This document shows, one piece after another, positions 16,824 to 24,757 of a stretch of DNA of 29,462 nt. The DNA is taken from positions 1 to 29,462 of IMG/VR virus record IMGVR_UViG_3300029915_000918; one strand, given 5' to 3'. Positions within the stretch are counted from its first letter, which is position 1; each line of letters opens with the position of its first letter. The notes beneath the pieces are model-generated. The model was not told where the DNA came from. It made no database searches and saw only the letters and a list, made by a program, of their open reading frames with translations. A program made the position numbers and the translations under genes. Source of the DNA: a virus.

Positions 16824-17756
16824 TTAGACCTCCGTTAATTCAAAGTTGACGCCATAGCGCTTGACGCCGTTGCCCCAGCCGATGTCAGAGACCTCGGGCA
16901 ACTTTGTGAAGCGAACCAGGCAGCCCAGCGGCTGGGTTCCCGCCATGCGGCCGTAGGGCGTGAGTGGAGTGAGCAACGCACAGGCAGCCTCATCCCACGT
17001 GACCGATGCGGAGCCATCGAACATGATGACCGAGGCGGTGGAGTTGGTGAGCGTGACGGTGAGGCCCACGCGAAAGCTGGCCGCATTGGCCGGCACGGTG
17101 AACTGATAGCCGTAGGTTTGCCAGCCGACGCCGATGGTTGCGGCGGTGCCGTTAACCGTTGACAGCGCGCCGCCGCTGGCATTCAGGAAAGATATGCTCA
17201 CCTGCGCGCCAAGAACACCCGCCGCAAGTGTGCCCTGGATCGCATCCAGAGCCGCTGTGAAGACGTAGACCTCGCCGGGAGTACAGGACACCGCCTGATC
17301 GCACGTGAGCGCGCCTGTGACGGTTGTGTTCGCGGCAATGGTCTTTGCGGCTAGGGTTCCGAACCTGATTGCCTGGGAGCCGTTCGCAGCCGGGGTAGTG
17401 ACGATGCCGATGAACTCCTGAGCCGGCGCGCTGGAGATGGCCCACCCCGAGACAAGATCGGATGCCGTGAGGGCGGGGAACTCAAAGGACCAGTTGGGCA
17501 AGAGATTGGGATAGAGAAAACTGTTTCCGCCACGCCCGGTAGTGGACATGAAGAATTCATCGAGTGCGCGGGTATCTTCAAGCACAAGGTTGCGGACGTT
17601 GATCTTCCACGTGCGCCGGGCGCGGGTGAATCGCGGGCGTGTGGAGACGTACCCGCTCTCCGCCTGATCCTTGATCGTGTCATCCTCGGTAGTCTTCGAG
17701 GTGTCCATGGACGGTTGGCGCGAAAGTGATGGAAAGATAAGTGGGAGCGTCGCCAT
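16824..17756 (-). CDS. Minor tail protein, lambda M-like, with inserted jelly-roll domain
   Basis: A 310-residue protein. The ends look like an M-type minor tail protein of about 110 residues: an N-terminal part with FPSLSRQPSMDTS and RARRTWKINVRNL up to about residue 85 (GGNSFLYPN), and a C-terminal part (GCLVRFTKLPEVSDIGWG to NFELTEV). Between them about 170 residues form a CBM4/9-like jelly roll (NWSFEFPAL..., GSQAIRFG..., GWQTYGYQFTVPANAASFRVGL...). The insert resembles the one in the fibre gene at 10227. It would be displayed on the tail tip and may bind sugars. The divergent Z-like gene starts 51 bases away. Confidence 0.8.
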   Translation of the reverse strand: MATLPLIFPSLSRQPSMDTSKTTEDDTIKDQAESGYVSTRPRFTRARRTWKINVRNLVLEDTRALDEFFMSTTGRGGNSFLYPNLLPNWSFEFPALTASDLVSGWAISSAPAQEFIGIVTTPAANGSQAIRFGTLAAKTIAANTTVTGALTCDQAVSCTPGEVYVFTAALDAIQGTLAAGVLGAQVSISFLNASGGALSTVNGTAATIGVGWQTYGYQFTVPANAASFRVGLTVTLTNSTASVIMFDGSASVTWDEAACALLTPLTPYGRMAGTQPLGCLVRFTKLPEVSDIGWGNGVKRYGVNFELTEV

Positions 17757-17807
17757 GTCTCAACCATGCGGCGATTATGGGAAAGGCCGCAAAATTGGAT
17801 CATGCAG

Positions 17808-18518
17808 ATGAAAGTGACAGTAGATATGAGCGAGGCAGTGGCTGGACTGGCTGACTTGCAAAAGCGGCAGATACCGTTTGCCATGGCCAGGACATTGACG
17901 GGATGCGCCAAGGCTGGCCAAGGTAAGGTGCAAGAGAGCTTGGGTGGAAAATTTACCCTGCGCAACAACTTCACTCGGCAAGGCATCCGTATCAAGCCGG
18001 CGGAAAAGAATGGCGCGGTGATCGAGGCGGATGTGCACACCGACACGGCCAACCGCAAGACAGGCGCGCCGGATTATTTGCTGCCGCAAGAGGACGGCGG
18101 CGAGAAAATTCCGCACGAAGGCCACGAGTACCTGGCTGTGCCTACCCGCTATCTGCGCCAGATGGCCCCAGGAGCGATTCCTGAGGAGCTAAGGCCGCGC
18201 AGCCTATTGGGCGCTGTCGGAGGCCGCTACACGGCCATTACACGCAAAAAAGGCCAGATCGCACTGCGCAACCAAAAACAGGTGCGCGGGTTTGTGTTCT
18301 TCCTACAGGACATCTCAGACGGGCACAAGGCTATCATGGGCCGATACTGGACGGATCGGGACGCTTATCCGTTTTATCTGCTCATTCCTGATGCGCACAT
18401 CAAACCAAAGCTCGATATGCAACGGGACGTGGAACGCGCCGCGCAGGCGGCATTCCCAGAGCTATGGGCGGAAACTTGGCGTTCCATCATGGCGAAAGGG
18501 TTAAAAATTCAAGGTTGA
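17808..18518 (+). CDS. Minor tail protein Z-like, in reverse orientation
   Basis: A 236-residue protein with the features of Z-type tail proteins: an N-terminal helix pair (AGLADLQKRQIPFAMARTL), then FTLRNNFTRQGIRI, an EDGGEKIP motif, a lavPTRYLR strand, and a C-terminal helical end. In lambda, Z lies upstream of U and is needed for tail completion and DNA positioning. Here it is on the plus strand between tape measure and M, opposite to every other tail gene. ATG 17808 is chosen over 17766 because only it has a GGA upstream; ATG 17802 is also possible. It needs a promoter of its own within the 51 bases dividing it from the M-like gene, or read-through from the left. Confidence 0.65.
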   Translation: MKVTVDMSEAVAGLADLQKRQIPFAMARTLTGCAKAGQGKVQESLGGKFTLRNNFTRQGIRIKPAEKNGAVIEADVHTDTANRKTGAPDYLLPQEDGGEKIPHEGHEYLAVPTRYLRQMAPGAIPEELRPRSLLGAVGGRYTAITRKKGQIALRNQKQVRGFVFFLQDISDGHKAIMGRYWTDRDAYPFYLLIPDAHIKPKLDMQRDVERAAQAAFPELWAETWRSIMAKGLKIQG

Positions 18519-18548
18519 AGGCTGAGTTTGGACGGTATACTTACTGGC

Positions 18549-19058
18549 ATGTCCTCAAACCAAGCCAGAATGACCGTAGCAATCACTGGGATGCTCAGCG
18601 AGCCGCGCGCCATGATCGCAGCAAAAATCAACGCCACCGCCAATGCCCGCTTTGTTGAGCGTGTTGCTTTTGATACGGATTTTCTAATCGCTGCCCGGCT
18701 TGACACAGGAAAAGCAAAGGCGGCGGTAGTAAACGGAACGTTGATTCTCTCTGAATCTCAGCTTGACGAATATCTTCGCGCGGGGGAGTTTCCCTGGCAT
18801 GAGCGCAAAAGCAGAGTGAGTAACGGCGCTGGATTTCATGTCTCAGATATTGTATGGAAAGAGAAATTGCCAGAGGCGAGTCGATGCCGTATTCAGTACG
18901 CCGACCAGCAGGGAGAGCTTATAGATATGGAGGTCACTGTGATTTTTCCATTGGGGATTCATCCAAACGGCCATGAGTACGTTGGAGCTTACAGCGATGG
19001 CGGGTTCAAGACGTTCCGAAAAGATAAGGTGATCCGACTTGAACGTATGGAAGAGTGA
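18549..19058 (+). CDS. BRCT plus WYL-like fusion protein
   Basis: A 169-residue protein that looks like two ligand- or partner-binding modules joined. Residues about 8-82 match a ligase-type BRCT domain (VAITGMLSEPR, then VAFDTDFLIAARLDTGKAKAA and GTLILSESQLDEYL), though the usual Gly-Gly turn is ANA. Residues about 113-169 match a WYL-like fold: IQYADQQGELID, FPLGIHPNG, and the ending FRKDKVIRLERME like the FRLDRI motif. There is no HTH or enzyme domain. BRCT domains bind proteins or DNA ends, WYL domains sense ligands or nucleic acid. A TTG at 18528 with AAGG upstream is an alternative start. It is in the inverted cassette and reads more AT-rich than the flanking tail genes. Confidence 0.65.
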   Translation: MSSNQARMTVAITGMLSEPRAMIAAKINATANARFVERVAFDTDFLIAARLDTGKAKAAVVNGTLILSESQLDEYLRAGEFPWHERKSRVSNGAGFHVSDIVWKEKLPEASRCRIQYADQQGELIDMEVTVIFPLGIHPNGHEYVGAYSDGGFKTFRKDKVIRLERMEE

Positions 19059-19093
19059 TAGTAAACTGAGGGCGCAACTTTAGGGAGAGATAG

Positions 19094-19525
19094 ATGAACC
19101 GCAGTTTCAAATTTATGATCTTGGCATTAGCTTCCGCTTTTCTGTTGATTTGTGTGATCGTGCCAAAAATACCAAATTATGACGCCGGGATTATTGCGCG
19201 CGCAAACAGTTCACCGTCAACCTCAACAAGCTCGTCATCCTGCACCTCAGACGATTTTTCTCTGGCTAAAACCAAGGCAATTACTGAATACGATGCCGCG
19301 AAGCTCACCGGCATCATAACGAGTCATTGTGCGTCCGCCGCAGGTGTGCAACTCAAATGGACCGCGTTCAATTCTGACGGAACCGTTGCATTTTCTAACG
19401 ATTTCTGGCCCGCGAGTACGACCAACATCCCGCCACACTCAGACTATGCGTTTGAGATGATGGAGTCAGCCCCGCGCGGCAAATGGACATACCGCGTGGA
19501 GCCGATCAAGGTAACCATCTGGTAG
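19094..19525 (+). CDS. Membrane-anchored or secreted small protein, possible moron
   Basis: A 143-residue protein starting at ATG 19094 with GGGAGAG upstream. A hydrophobic N-terminus (FMILALASAFLLICVIVP, residues 7-24) acts as signal peptide or membrane anchor; a Ser/Thr-rich linker (SSPSTSTSSSS) and a beta-rich outer domain with two cysteines (C50, C79) follow. I do not recognise a family. It is the last gene of the inverted cassette and ends 5 bases from the stop of the convergent tape-measure gene. An exported protein encoded against the late operon suggests expression in the lysogen, for example as a surface or superinfection factor; that is inference. Confidence 0.7.
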   Translation: MNRSFKFMILALASAFLLICVIVPKIPNYDAGIIARANSSPSTSTSSSSCTSDDFSLAKTKAITEYDAAKLTGIITSHCASAAGVQLKWTAFNSDGTVAFSNDFWPASTTNIPPHSDYAFEMMESAPRGKWTYRVEPIKVTIW

Positions 19526-19530
19526 CCGCA

Positions 19531-21582
19531 TTACACCTGCATCGCGCCCTTGATCCCTTGGATCATGGGTCCGTTTGAGGTCAAGTCCTTTAGTACCACC
19601 TGAAGCACCATCCCATCTAACCCCCCGCCTGACTGCTGTGTCGAATCCACCTGCTGGGGCGTCCCGTTATTGATCAGATTGACTTGCACGTTGCCCGACC
19701 CGCTGCCCGCGCCCTTGCCTATTTGCGCCAGCGAGGCAGCGCTCGACATAAGAGAACCGGAACCCACGGCCCCAGTGCCGTTTGATGCGGTAACGGATTT
19801 CTTTTTGAACAAACCCTCCAGCGCTCCAATCCCTTCACCGACCAACCCGCTTGGTCCGCTCTTGCCGTCTCCGCCGCTCTTTCCTCCACCGCCGCTGCCG
19901 TCCCACCCTTTACCGCCTTTACCGGCCGAATCACCGAACAGTTGCCCAAAGAGATAAGACTCCGCCGTCTGCCCAACATCCTTGAGCATGTTGGCGCGAA
20001 TCTGCTTCCATTGCTTATCCCACTTTTCTCCCAGGTCAAAGAGTGGGTCAAAGAGTCCGTGGGCGTATTTCTCTGCCTCATTGGTGATCTGACTGTAATC
20101 TTTCGGCCCTGTAACTTTCTGCATCTTGGCGGTCTGGAATACGCTCAGGTCTGCCGGTGGATTGACTATCTTTTCCCAATCGATAAGCCCTTGCGCCGTG
20201 AGAGCGGCGTATGCCTCTTCGATTTGCCGCGCAGAGGCCGCACGTTTGGCGTCCAGCACTACCAACTGGCCCTCAATCTCAAGGTTCTTTGCTTGGAGGG
20301 CATTGAGCTTGATTTCCGTCTCAAGACGATCCTTGCCGGTCTTAGTGGTGCCCGAGGCGAGAGTATTCATCTGATCAGTGAGGGCGCGGCGTTCGGTGAT
20401 GAGTTTGGTCTGCTCCGCATCGTATCCGGCATTTTGGAGGTTGCCTTTTTGGGTGAGGTAATCGGCCTCGGAAACGAGCCCCTGTTTGTGCGCGTCCTCC
20501 AAAATAGAGAGCATGGTTTGAAAGTGAACGCGGGCGCGTGTCTCGTCTAACTTGGCCTCGGCATCAGCAAGTTGGCGGAGGGAGTTATTCACTTGCTCTT
20601 GTGCGCGCGCCAACTCCTGTGCGGTTCGCTTTTGCTCGCCAGCGGCGCGCTTTTGTTTGGCATCGTCTTCCGGGGTGGAGGTTGCAGGTTTCGGGTCGGA
20701 TGGAGGCAAGCCAGGAGCTTTCGGTACAGCCGGGGCGCTAGGAAGCGTGTAAAGCAAAGGATTCCAGTACCCCATGAACGAAGTCAGCGCATCCTTTGTG
20801 GCATGTCCACTGGACAATTCATTCATCAGCCCCGCAATGGCGGGGGCAACTTTGCTGGTTATTGTAAGCGCGAATTTTTGCCATGCCGCTTCGAGGTCCG
20901 CAACCGATTCGTGCATCTCCTTCATCTTCTGAATATCGTCATCAGTAAATATGGCGGCGTGTGATTTCGCCTCATCCAGTGACCCACTCAGGGAATCCAA
21001 AACAGGGATCAAGTCTTGGCCAGACTTTTTGAATAACTCAGTGGCAATCGCATTCTTATCGATACCGGCTGGCAGGTCGCGGAACTTATCGGCAACCATC
21101 CGCATCACGGCCAGCATATCGTCGCCTTTGGCGCGCAGATCAGCAACCGAGATTCCGAGGTCAGCAAAGGCTCTTGTGGCTTTCGGGTTGCCCTGCTCTG
21201 CCTCGTGAACAGCGGTAGAGATGTTTTTGAAGCCTTTGGTAAGAGCCTCAAACGTGGTGCCCGTCGAGGCGGCAACATACCGCAACTCAGAGAGGTTTTC
21301 GGCGGAGATTCCGGTCTCCTCGCGGAGCCTGCCAATCTCAACGCCGGCCTCCATGGTTGACTGAATCATTTCCTTGAAGCCGCCAACAATCTCCCGTGCG
21401 CCGAGGGCGATACCGGCAGTTTCCAAACCGTGTTTCAGTGATTCGCCTATCTCGTCGAGGGCGTCTGATGTTTCCTTGGCTTTGGCTTGCGTTTCGGCCA
21501 TATGGTTATCAATCGCCTTGAATAGCTCTCCAGTTTTGTCTTCACCGGCTACGACAATGACAACGCCGCTTTTACTTGCCAT
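19531..21582 (-). CDS. Tail tape measure protein (lambda H-like)
   Basis: A 683-residue protein that sets tail length and leaves the tail with the DNA. It is largely helical: coiled stretches at the start (LFKAIDNHMAETQAKAKETSDALDEIG), a hydrophobic segment near LETAGIALGAREIVGGF, a typical tape-measure block (LREETGISAENLSELRYVAASTGTTFEALTKGF), a long coiled coil at about 310-450, and a Gly-rich C-terminus. At about 0.15 nm per residue the tail should be near 100 nm. AGAGG lies before ATG 21582, which overlaps the chaperone gene by 11 bases. It is short for a tape measure but within range. Confidence 0.9.
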   Translation of the reverse strand: MASKSGVVIVVAGEDKTGELFKAIDNHMAETQAKAKETSDALDEIGESLKHGLETAGIALGAREIVGGFKEMIQSTMEAGVEIGRLREETGISAENLSELRYVAASTGTTFEALTKGFKNISTAVHEAEQGNPKATRAFADLGISVADLRAKGDDMLAVMRMVADKFRDLPAGIDKNAIATELFKKSGQDLIPVLDSLSGSLDEAKSHAAIFTDDDIQKMKEMHESVADLEAAWQKFALTITSKVAPAIAGLMNELSSGHATKDALTSFMGYWNPLLYTLPSAPAVPKAPGLPPSDPKPATSTPEDDAKQKRAAGEQKRTAQELARAQEQVNNSLRQLADAEAKLDETRARVHFQTMLSILEDAHKQGLVSEADYLTQKGNLQNAGYDAEQTKLITERRALTDQMNTLASGTTKTGKDRLETEIKLNALQAKNLEIEGQLVVLDAKRAASARQIEEAYAALTAQGLIDWEKIVNPPADLSVFQTAKMQKVTGPKDYSQITNEAEKYAHGLFDPLFDLGEKWDKQWKQIRANMLKDVGQTAESYLFGQLFGDSAGKGGKGWDGSGGGGKSGGDGKSGPSGLVGEGIGALEGLFKKKSVTASNGTGAVGSGSLMSSAASLAQIGKGAGSGSGNVQVNLINNGTPQQVDSTQQSGGGLDGMVLQVVLKDLTSNGPMIQGIKGAMQV

Positions 21583-22330
21583 CGGTCAACCTCTTTCTTT
21601 TTTCCGATTGTGCCCTGAATGCAGTTACAAACGCACGTGCTTTGGCTTCGTCACTCTCGAACGCTGGCGCGGGCTTGCCGCGTTGCTTGCGGCCCATGAG
21701 TTGATCGGGCGTGATGGGATCGGCGTCGGCGTTCTTGTGAGGCAGCAGAAGCCAACTCACCATCCAGGCGGATTCCTCGCGGCGCTCGCGCGTCTCGCGT
21801 TTATGGCGGGCTGCTCGGCCTTCGAGAATCAGAATCAGCTCACTGAATTGGAGACGGTAGAAGGCATCGGGCGTGAACTCCATTTCACCGCAGACGATGC
21901 GGAAAGCATCTTCCCACGTGGTTTGCTTGCGCGCGGCGCGTTTCGATTTCGCGCGCTGAGGTTTCGCTTGGGCAACTCCGCCGTAATACTGGTTGAGGGC
22001 TCGCCGGATCGCCAAGACGCCTTGCTCTGCCCAGTTATGCCGCTCACTCAACCACTGCAAGTCTTCCATGGTGAGCGTCTCGCGGTGCGCCTTGGCGTCC
22101 TCTTGTAAGGCTGCCCACAGGTAGAGGCGGAGGTTATCTTCGTTGACGGCAAGCGCCCATTCCCGCTCACCCGTGGCTGGGTTGATGCGATGGCCGACCT
22201 CCTGCCAGGCCGGGGTCTCTTTGCCGCCGGCGTTGCGGATCAGTATCTCTGAGCCGAGATTGATTTCCACGCGCCGACGGCGGTCGAAGTCAACAAAGAT
22301 CGGTTCCTTGTAGAGCACTATGTTCTTCAT
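21572..22330 (-). CDS. Tail assembly chaperone, G and T functions in one frame
   Basis: A 252-residue protein directly before the tape measure, the place of the tail chaperones. The N-terminal half (to about residue 125) resembles a G-type protein (strands at the start, then NEDNLRLYLWAALQEDAKAH and LEWL-like helices). A basic linker (AKSKRAARKQ) joins it to a T-like half with WEDAFRIVCGEMEFTPDAFYRLQFSELILILEG. In lambda the second part is reached only by a -1 ribosomal frameshift; here both halves lie in one open frame, so no frameshift is needed. GAGGGG lies just before ATG 22330. Function is assigned by position and layout rather than strong sequence similarity. Confidence 0.72.
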   Translation of the reverse strand: MKNIVLYKEPIFVDFDRRRRVEINLGSEILIRNAGGKETPAWQEVGHRINPATGEREWALAVNEDNLRLYLWAALQEDAKAHRETLTMEDLQWLSERHNWAEQGVLAIRRALNQYYGGVAQAKPQRAKSKRAARKQTTWEDAFRIVCGEMEFTPDAFYRLQFSELILILEGRAARHKRETRERREESAWMVSWLLLPHKNADADPITPDQLMGRKQRGKPAPAFESDEAKARAFVTAFRAQSEKRKRLTDGK

Positions 22331-22351
22331 ATTCCCCTCACCTGAAAAAAT

Positions 22352-22379
22352 GGGCGGCGCTCATTACGAGACGCCGCCC
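22352..22379 (-). terminator. Rho-independent terminator after the tail tube gene
   Basis: GGGCGGCG/CGCCGCCC form an 8-bp GC stem with three more pairs inside. In the leftward direction it is followed by A and six T. It lies between the abundant tail tube gene and the chaperone gene, so it probably attenuates rather than stops the late transcript and lowers the downstream tail-gene level. Confidence 0.82.
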
Positions 22380-22425
22380 TCCCTAAAACTGACGCTGAAT
22401 CACAGGAACCGCGCCCTCATAATAC

Positions 22426-23169
22426 CTACTGCGTAGTAACTCCGAACCCGGTATTGGCGGAGTTGGAAAGCGAGAACGTTGCGTCCTGCAAATCCTTCAT
22501 CTTGCCGGACCATTTGTAACTCGGAATGACCACCGTTCCCGCGTACACATCGACGCCGGAGCCGGTACTCTGTTTCGGAAAGAGATAGATTTGCAGCGGA
22601 GTGCGATTGATGAGCGCCTGCAAAAATCCTTCCTGGCCAGCATCGCCGGCGATGTAATCGAGCTTGGCGGTCGCGGTGAAGTCGAGCAGCCCCAACATGC
22701 GGCCCTTCCACGATCCGCCATGGTCACTGGAGTCCAATTCGTCCGCCTTGAACTCGCCGTCAAGGTCTTTGAGGCCGGCAAGAACCTGCATGGCACCGCC
22801 GGCGGGCAGCACATAGCCCAACTGGGCAAGATAGCCTTGCAGTTTGCAGGGCGTCACGTTGACGGCGGTTACGGTTTCATTGGCCGTGCCGGTCCCGCCG
22901 GTGTAAACAGCATCGCTATTCACATCGGGCGTGTAGGTTGTGGTGAGCGCGTTGACGCCCACGGCCAGCGCGCCGGGAGGGATGGCAATCACCGCCGAGC
23001 CGTTCACCAAATCCACGGACGCGGAAGCGAATGCGCCACTGACGATTTTCACGGCTCCGGTGGGCGTAGCCCCGGTGCCGGTGACGGCAACAGTGACCGC
23101 AACCGCCTGCACTGCGGTGACGGTAGTAGGTGCCGGCGTGACAGTTACTGTTGGCACTAGCAAAGACAT
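22426..23169 (-). CDS. Major tail tube protein with N-terminal Ig-like domain
   Basis: A 247-residue structural protein, start supported by GGAGG upstream of ATG 23169. Residues about 5-102 form an Ig-like (Big_3-type) domain: VTVTPAPTTVTAVQAVAVTV, ATPTGAVKIVSG, GALAVGVNALTTTYTPD. The rest (about 105-247) is a tail-tube fold (KLQGYLAQLGYVLPAGG, LDGEFKADELDSSDHGGSWKGRMLGLLDF, then LQIYLFPKQ and GTVVIPSYKW). Ig domains on V-like proteins usually sit at the C-terminus and face outward, binding cell-surface sugars weakly; here it is N-terminal. The domain resembles the Ig repeats in the host protease. Placed between U-like and G/T-like genes, as expected. Confidence 0.82.
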   Translation of the reverse strand: MSLLVPTVTVTPAPTTVTAVQAVAVTVAVTGTGATPTGAVKIVSGAFASASVDLVNGSAVIAIPPGALAVGVNALTTTYTPDVNSDAVYTGGTGTANETVTAVNVTPCKLQGYLAQLGYVLPAGGAMQVLAGLKDLDGEFKADELDSSDHGGSWKGRMLGLLDFTATAKLDYIAGDAGQEGFLQALINRTPLQIYLFPKQSTGSGVDVYAGTVVIPSYKWSGKMKDLQDATFSLSNSANTGFGVTTQ

Positions 23170-23184
23170 TTTTGTTTCCTCCGG

Positions 23185-23676
23185 TTATAAGCCCATGAAA
23201 CTCATGTTGATTGACGGGTCGAATCGTCCTACCTCGACATTCACATGGAAACTAATATCCACGCAAACCTGATCAGATGAGGACTTATCAACGTAGCCGG
23301 TTTCGACTTCGCCGGGATAAGTGTCCGAGACAAGCTGGCCCAGGGTTGGATCGATGCAGATGACCCGCCACGCATAAAGTACAAGCGGATCGGCAACCGT
23401 GCTGACGGGAACGGCAGGGATGGGCGGCGTTGCGGTTGGATCACCGGCAGTGCCGGCAACGGAGAGGCGCACAGTGATGACTGCCTCAACGTGCGCCGCT
23501 CTTTGATCGCAGTCATAGCCGATGTCGATTTTGGTGGAGAAAACATTGAAGGCTATTTCAGATTGGCCCACGGCTTCAAAGCGGTCACGGTAGGCAATGG
23601 CCGGCGATCCGGGCGCGTTGAGCAGCGCAAGGATCGCCTGGGCGGCTTGTTCCCAAATGGTGGTCTGGCCGGCCAT
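23185..23676 (-). CDS. Tail terminator / minor tail protein, lambda U-like
   Basis: A 163-residue protein with an N-terminal helix (TTIWEQAAQAILALLNAPG) followed by mixed strands including IDIGYDCDQRAAHVEAVITVRL and a C-terminal VDISFHVNVEVG. This layout and the place directly upstream of the tail tube gene fit a U-type terminator, which caps the tail and joins it to the head. A Pro/Ala-rich loop (TATPPIPAVPVS) is inserted in the middle. ATG 23676 overlaps the stop of the SSB gene as TGATG, so it is preferred over the TTG just before. Similarity is by pattern and position only. Confidence 0.65.
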   Translation of the reverse strand: MAGQTTIWEQAAQAILALLNAPGSPAIAYRDRFEAVGQSEIAFNVFSTKIDIGYDCDQRAAHVEAVITVRLSVAGTAGDPTATPPIPAVPVSTVADPLVLYAWRVICIDPTLGQLVSDTYPGEVETGYVDKSSSDQVCVDISFHVNVEVGRFDPSINMSFMGL

Positions 23677-24056
23677 CAAAAGGCCGCCTCGTAGGCTTCA
23701 TCGGGCGCGGCGGCGCGCTGGGAGCCGTCTTTGCCGTCAAGCAGTGCGAGTTCGTGGGCAATGACGTTGGTGCGCCAATGCTTGACGCCGGCGTCGTCTT
23801 CCCAACTGGTAGTACGGAGCTTGCCTTCAACGTAGACCTTGGAGCCCTTGCGCATGTAATCGCGGGCGACTTCAGCCAGGCGGCCGTAGAAGAGGACCGA
23901 ATGCCACTCGGCATGATCCTTCCACTCCTCACCTTTCTTGATGCGCTCGTTGGTGGCCAGGGAGGCCGTCGTCAGCAGCGTTCCACTGCGCAGGGTGCGG
24001 GTCTCTGGGGGCTGGCCGATGTTGCCCAGCAGGATAACTTTGTTCACGCTTTTCAT
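23676..24056 (-). CDS. ssb: Single-stranded DNA-binding protein
   Basis: A 126-residue SSB. The OB-fold begins at the start (SVNKVILLGNIGQPPETRTL) and runs to about residue 105, with the family blocks ASLATNERIKKGEEWKDHAEWH, LAEVARDYMRKGSKVYVEGKL and the WRTNVIAHEL strand. The disordered tail is very short, ending DEAYEAAF: acidic with a terminal Phe, so it may still recruit partners as the usual DDIPF-type tip does. ATG 24056 follows GAGG; the frame also opens 12 bases earlier. An SSB between connector and tail genes is an unusual place, since phages generally keep it with replication genes. Confidence 0.92.
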   Translation of the reverse strand: MKSVNKVILLGNIGQPPETRTLRSGTLLTTASLATNERIKKGEEWKDHAEWHSVLFYGRLAEVARDYMRKGSKVYVEGKLRTTSWEDDAGVKHWRTNVIAHELALLDGKDGSQRAAAPDEAYEAAF

Positions 24057-24115
24057 AGCTTTCCTCACGGTCAGGATTGAGCATTCGATTGATTGTTTCG
24101 GTGATCACTTTTGCC

Positions 24116-24418
24116 TCACGCGCGTTTGAGATACATTTCGGTAGTCTGCATATCCCGCTGCTCGGGCAGCGAGAGGACGGTATAGGCTATGCCGCCCACG
24201 GTGATGGGATCGGGTGGCTTGGGGGTGGCAGAGAATGCGTTGTAGGGGATGCTCAGAGAGACGGTGTTACGCTCTACGCCGCCGGGAGCGCCGCCGTGCG
24301 TAAAGACGTCCGTGTGGGTGTCGAGGATTCCTTTCACGGCTGGCTCTCCGTTCCAAATTACCGGCGTAGACGCGCCAAAGTCGGCGAAGAAAACAGCGAG
24401 GTCGGAATCCCCGAACAT
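24116..24418 (-). CDS. Head-tail connector protein, lambda FII-like
   Basis: A 100-residue protein with MFGDSDLAVFFADFG, then GILDTHTDVF and a C-terminal VGGIAYTVLSLPEQRDMQTTEMYL. This order of an N-terminal helix, a GxxD strand and a final GxxYxVL...T.M.L strand set is typical of FII-type head completion proteins, which fit between head and tail tube. It lies 3 bases after the gene upstream and before the SSB and U-like genes, which supports the call. Confidence 0.7.
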   Translation of the reverse strand: MFGDSDLAVFFADFGASTPVIWNGEPAVKGILDTHTDVFTHGGAPGGVERNTVSLSIPYNAFSATPKPPDPITVGGIAYTVLSLPEQRDMQTTEMYLKRA

Positions 24419-24421
24419 GGT

Positions 24422-24724
24422 TTACTTGCCTTTCTTGGCGGCGGCGAGTTCCGCCTCCAGGTTGGCAATGCGGGCCTTGAGAACATCGTCGCTGGACGGC
24501 TGCGCGGCCCGCTTGGTGGCCTCTTCCGCAGACTTGATTTCTACCTTGACGGCAGCGACGTTCTCGGGGGTTGCCTCGGCTACGCGATCATGCTGCACCA
24601 GGTACTTGTAGTTATGGACGGACATTTCCACGACGTCTCCCTTTTCCAGACGCTCACCGTCCACAACCATGTCAACGCGCAACACGACGTCGATCTTCTT
24701 ATTAACCTTGTTCGTTGTCAGCAT
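24422..24724 (-). CDS. Small head-cluster protein of unknown function
   Basis: A 100-residue protein between the capsid gene and the FII-like gene, with GAGG upstream of ATG 24724. The N-terminal half (KKIDVVLRVDMVVDGERLEKGDVVEMSVHNYKYLVQHDRV) looks like a small beta barrel; the C-terminal 25 residues (DDVLKARIANLEAELAAAKKGK) are a coiled coil. Genes in this place can be head completion (W-like) or capsid decoration proteins. I cannot tell which. Confidence 0.7.
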   Translation of the reverse strand: MLTTNKVNKKIDVVLRVDMVVDGERLEKGDVVEMSVHNYKYLVQHDRVAEATPENVAAVKVEIKSAEEATKRAAQPSSDDVLKARIANLEAELAAAKKGK

Positions 24725-24757
24725 TTCTTCCTCTCTTCACACGTGAAGTTCATGTTT

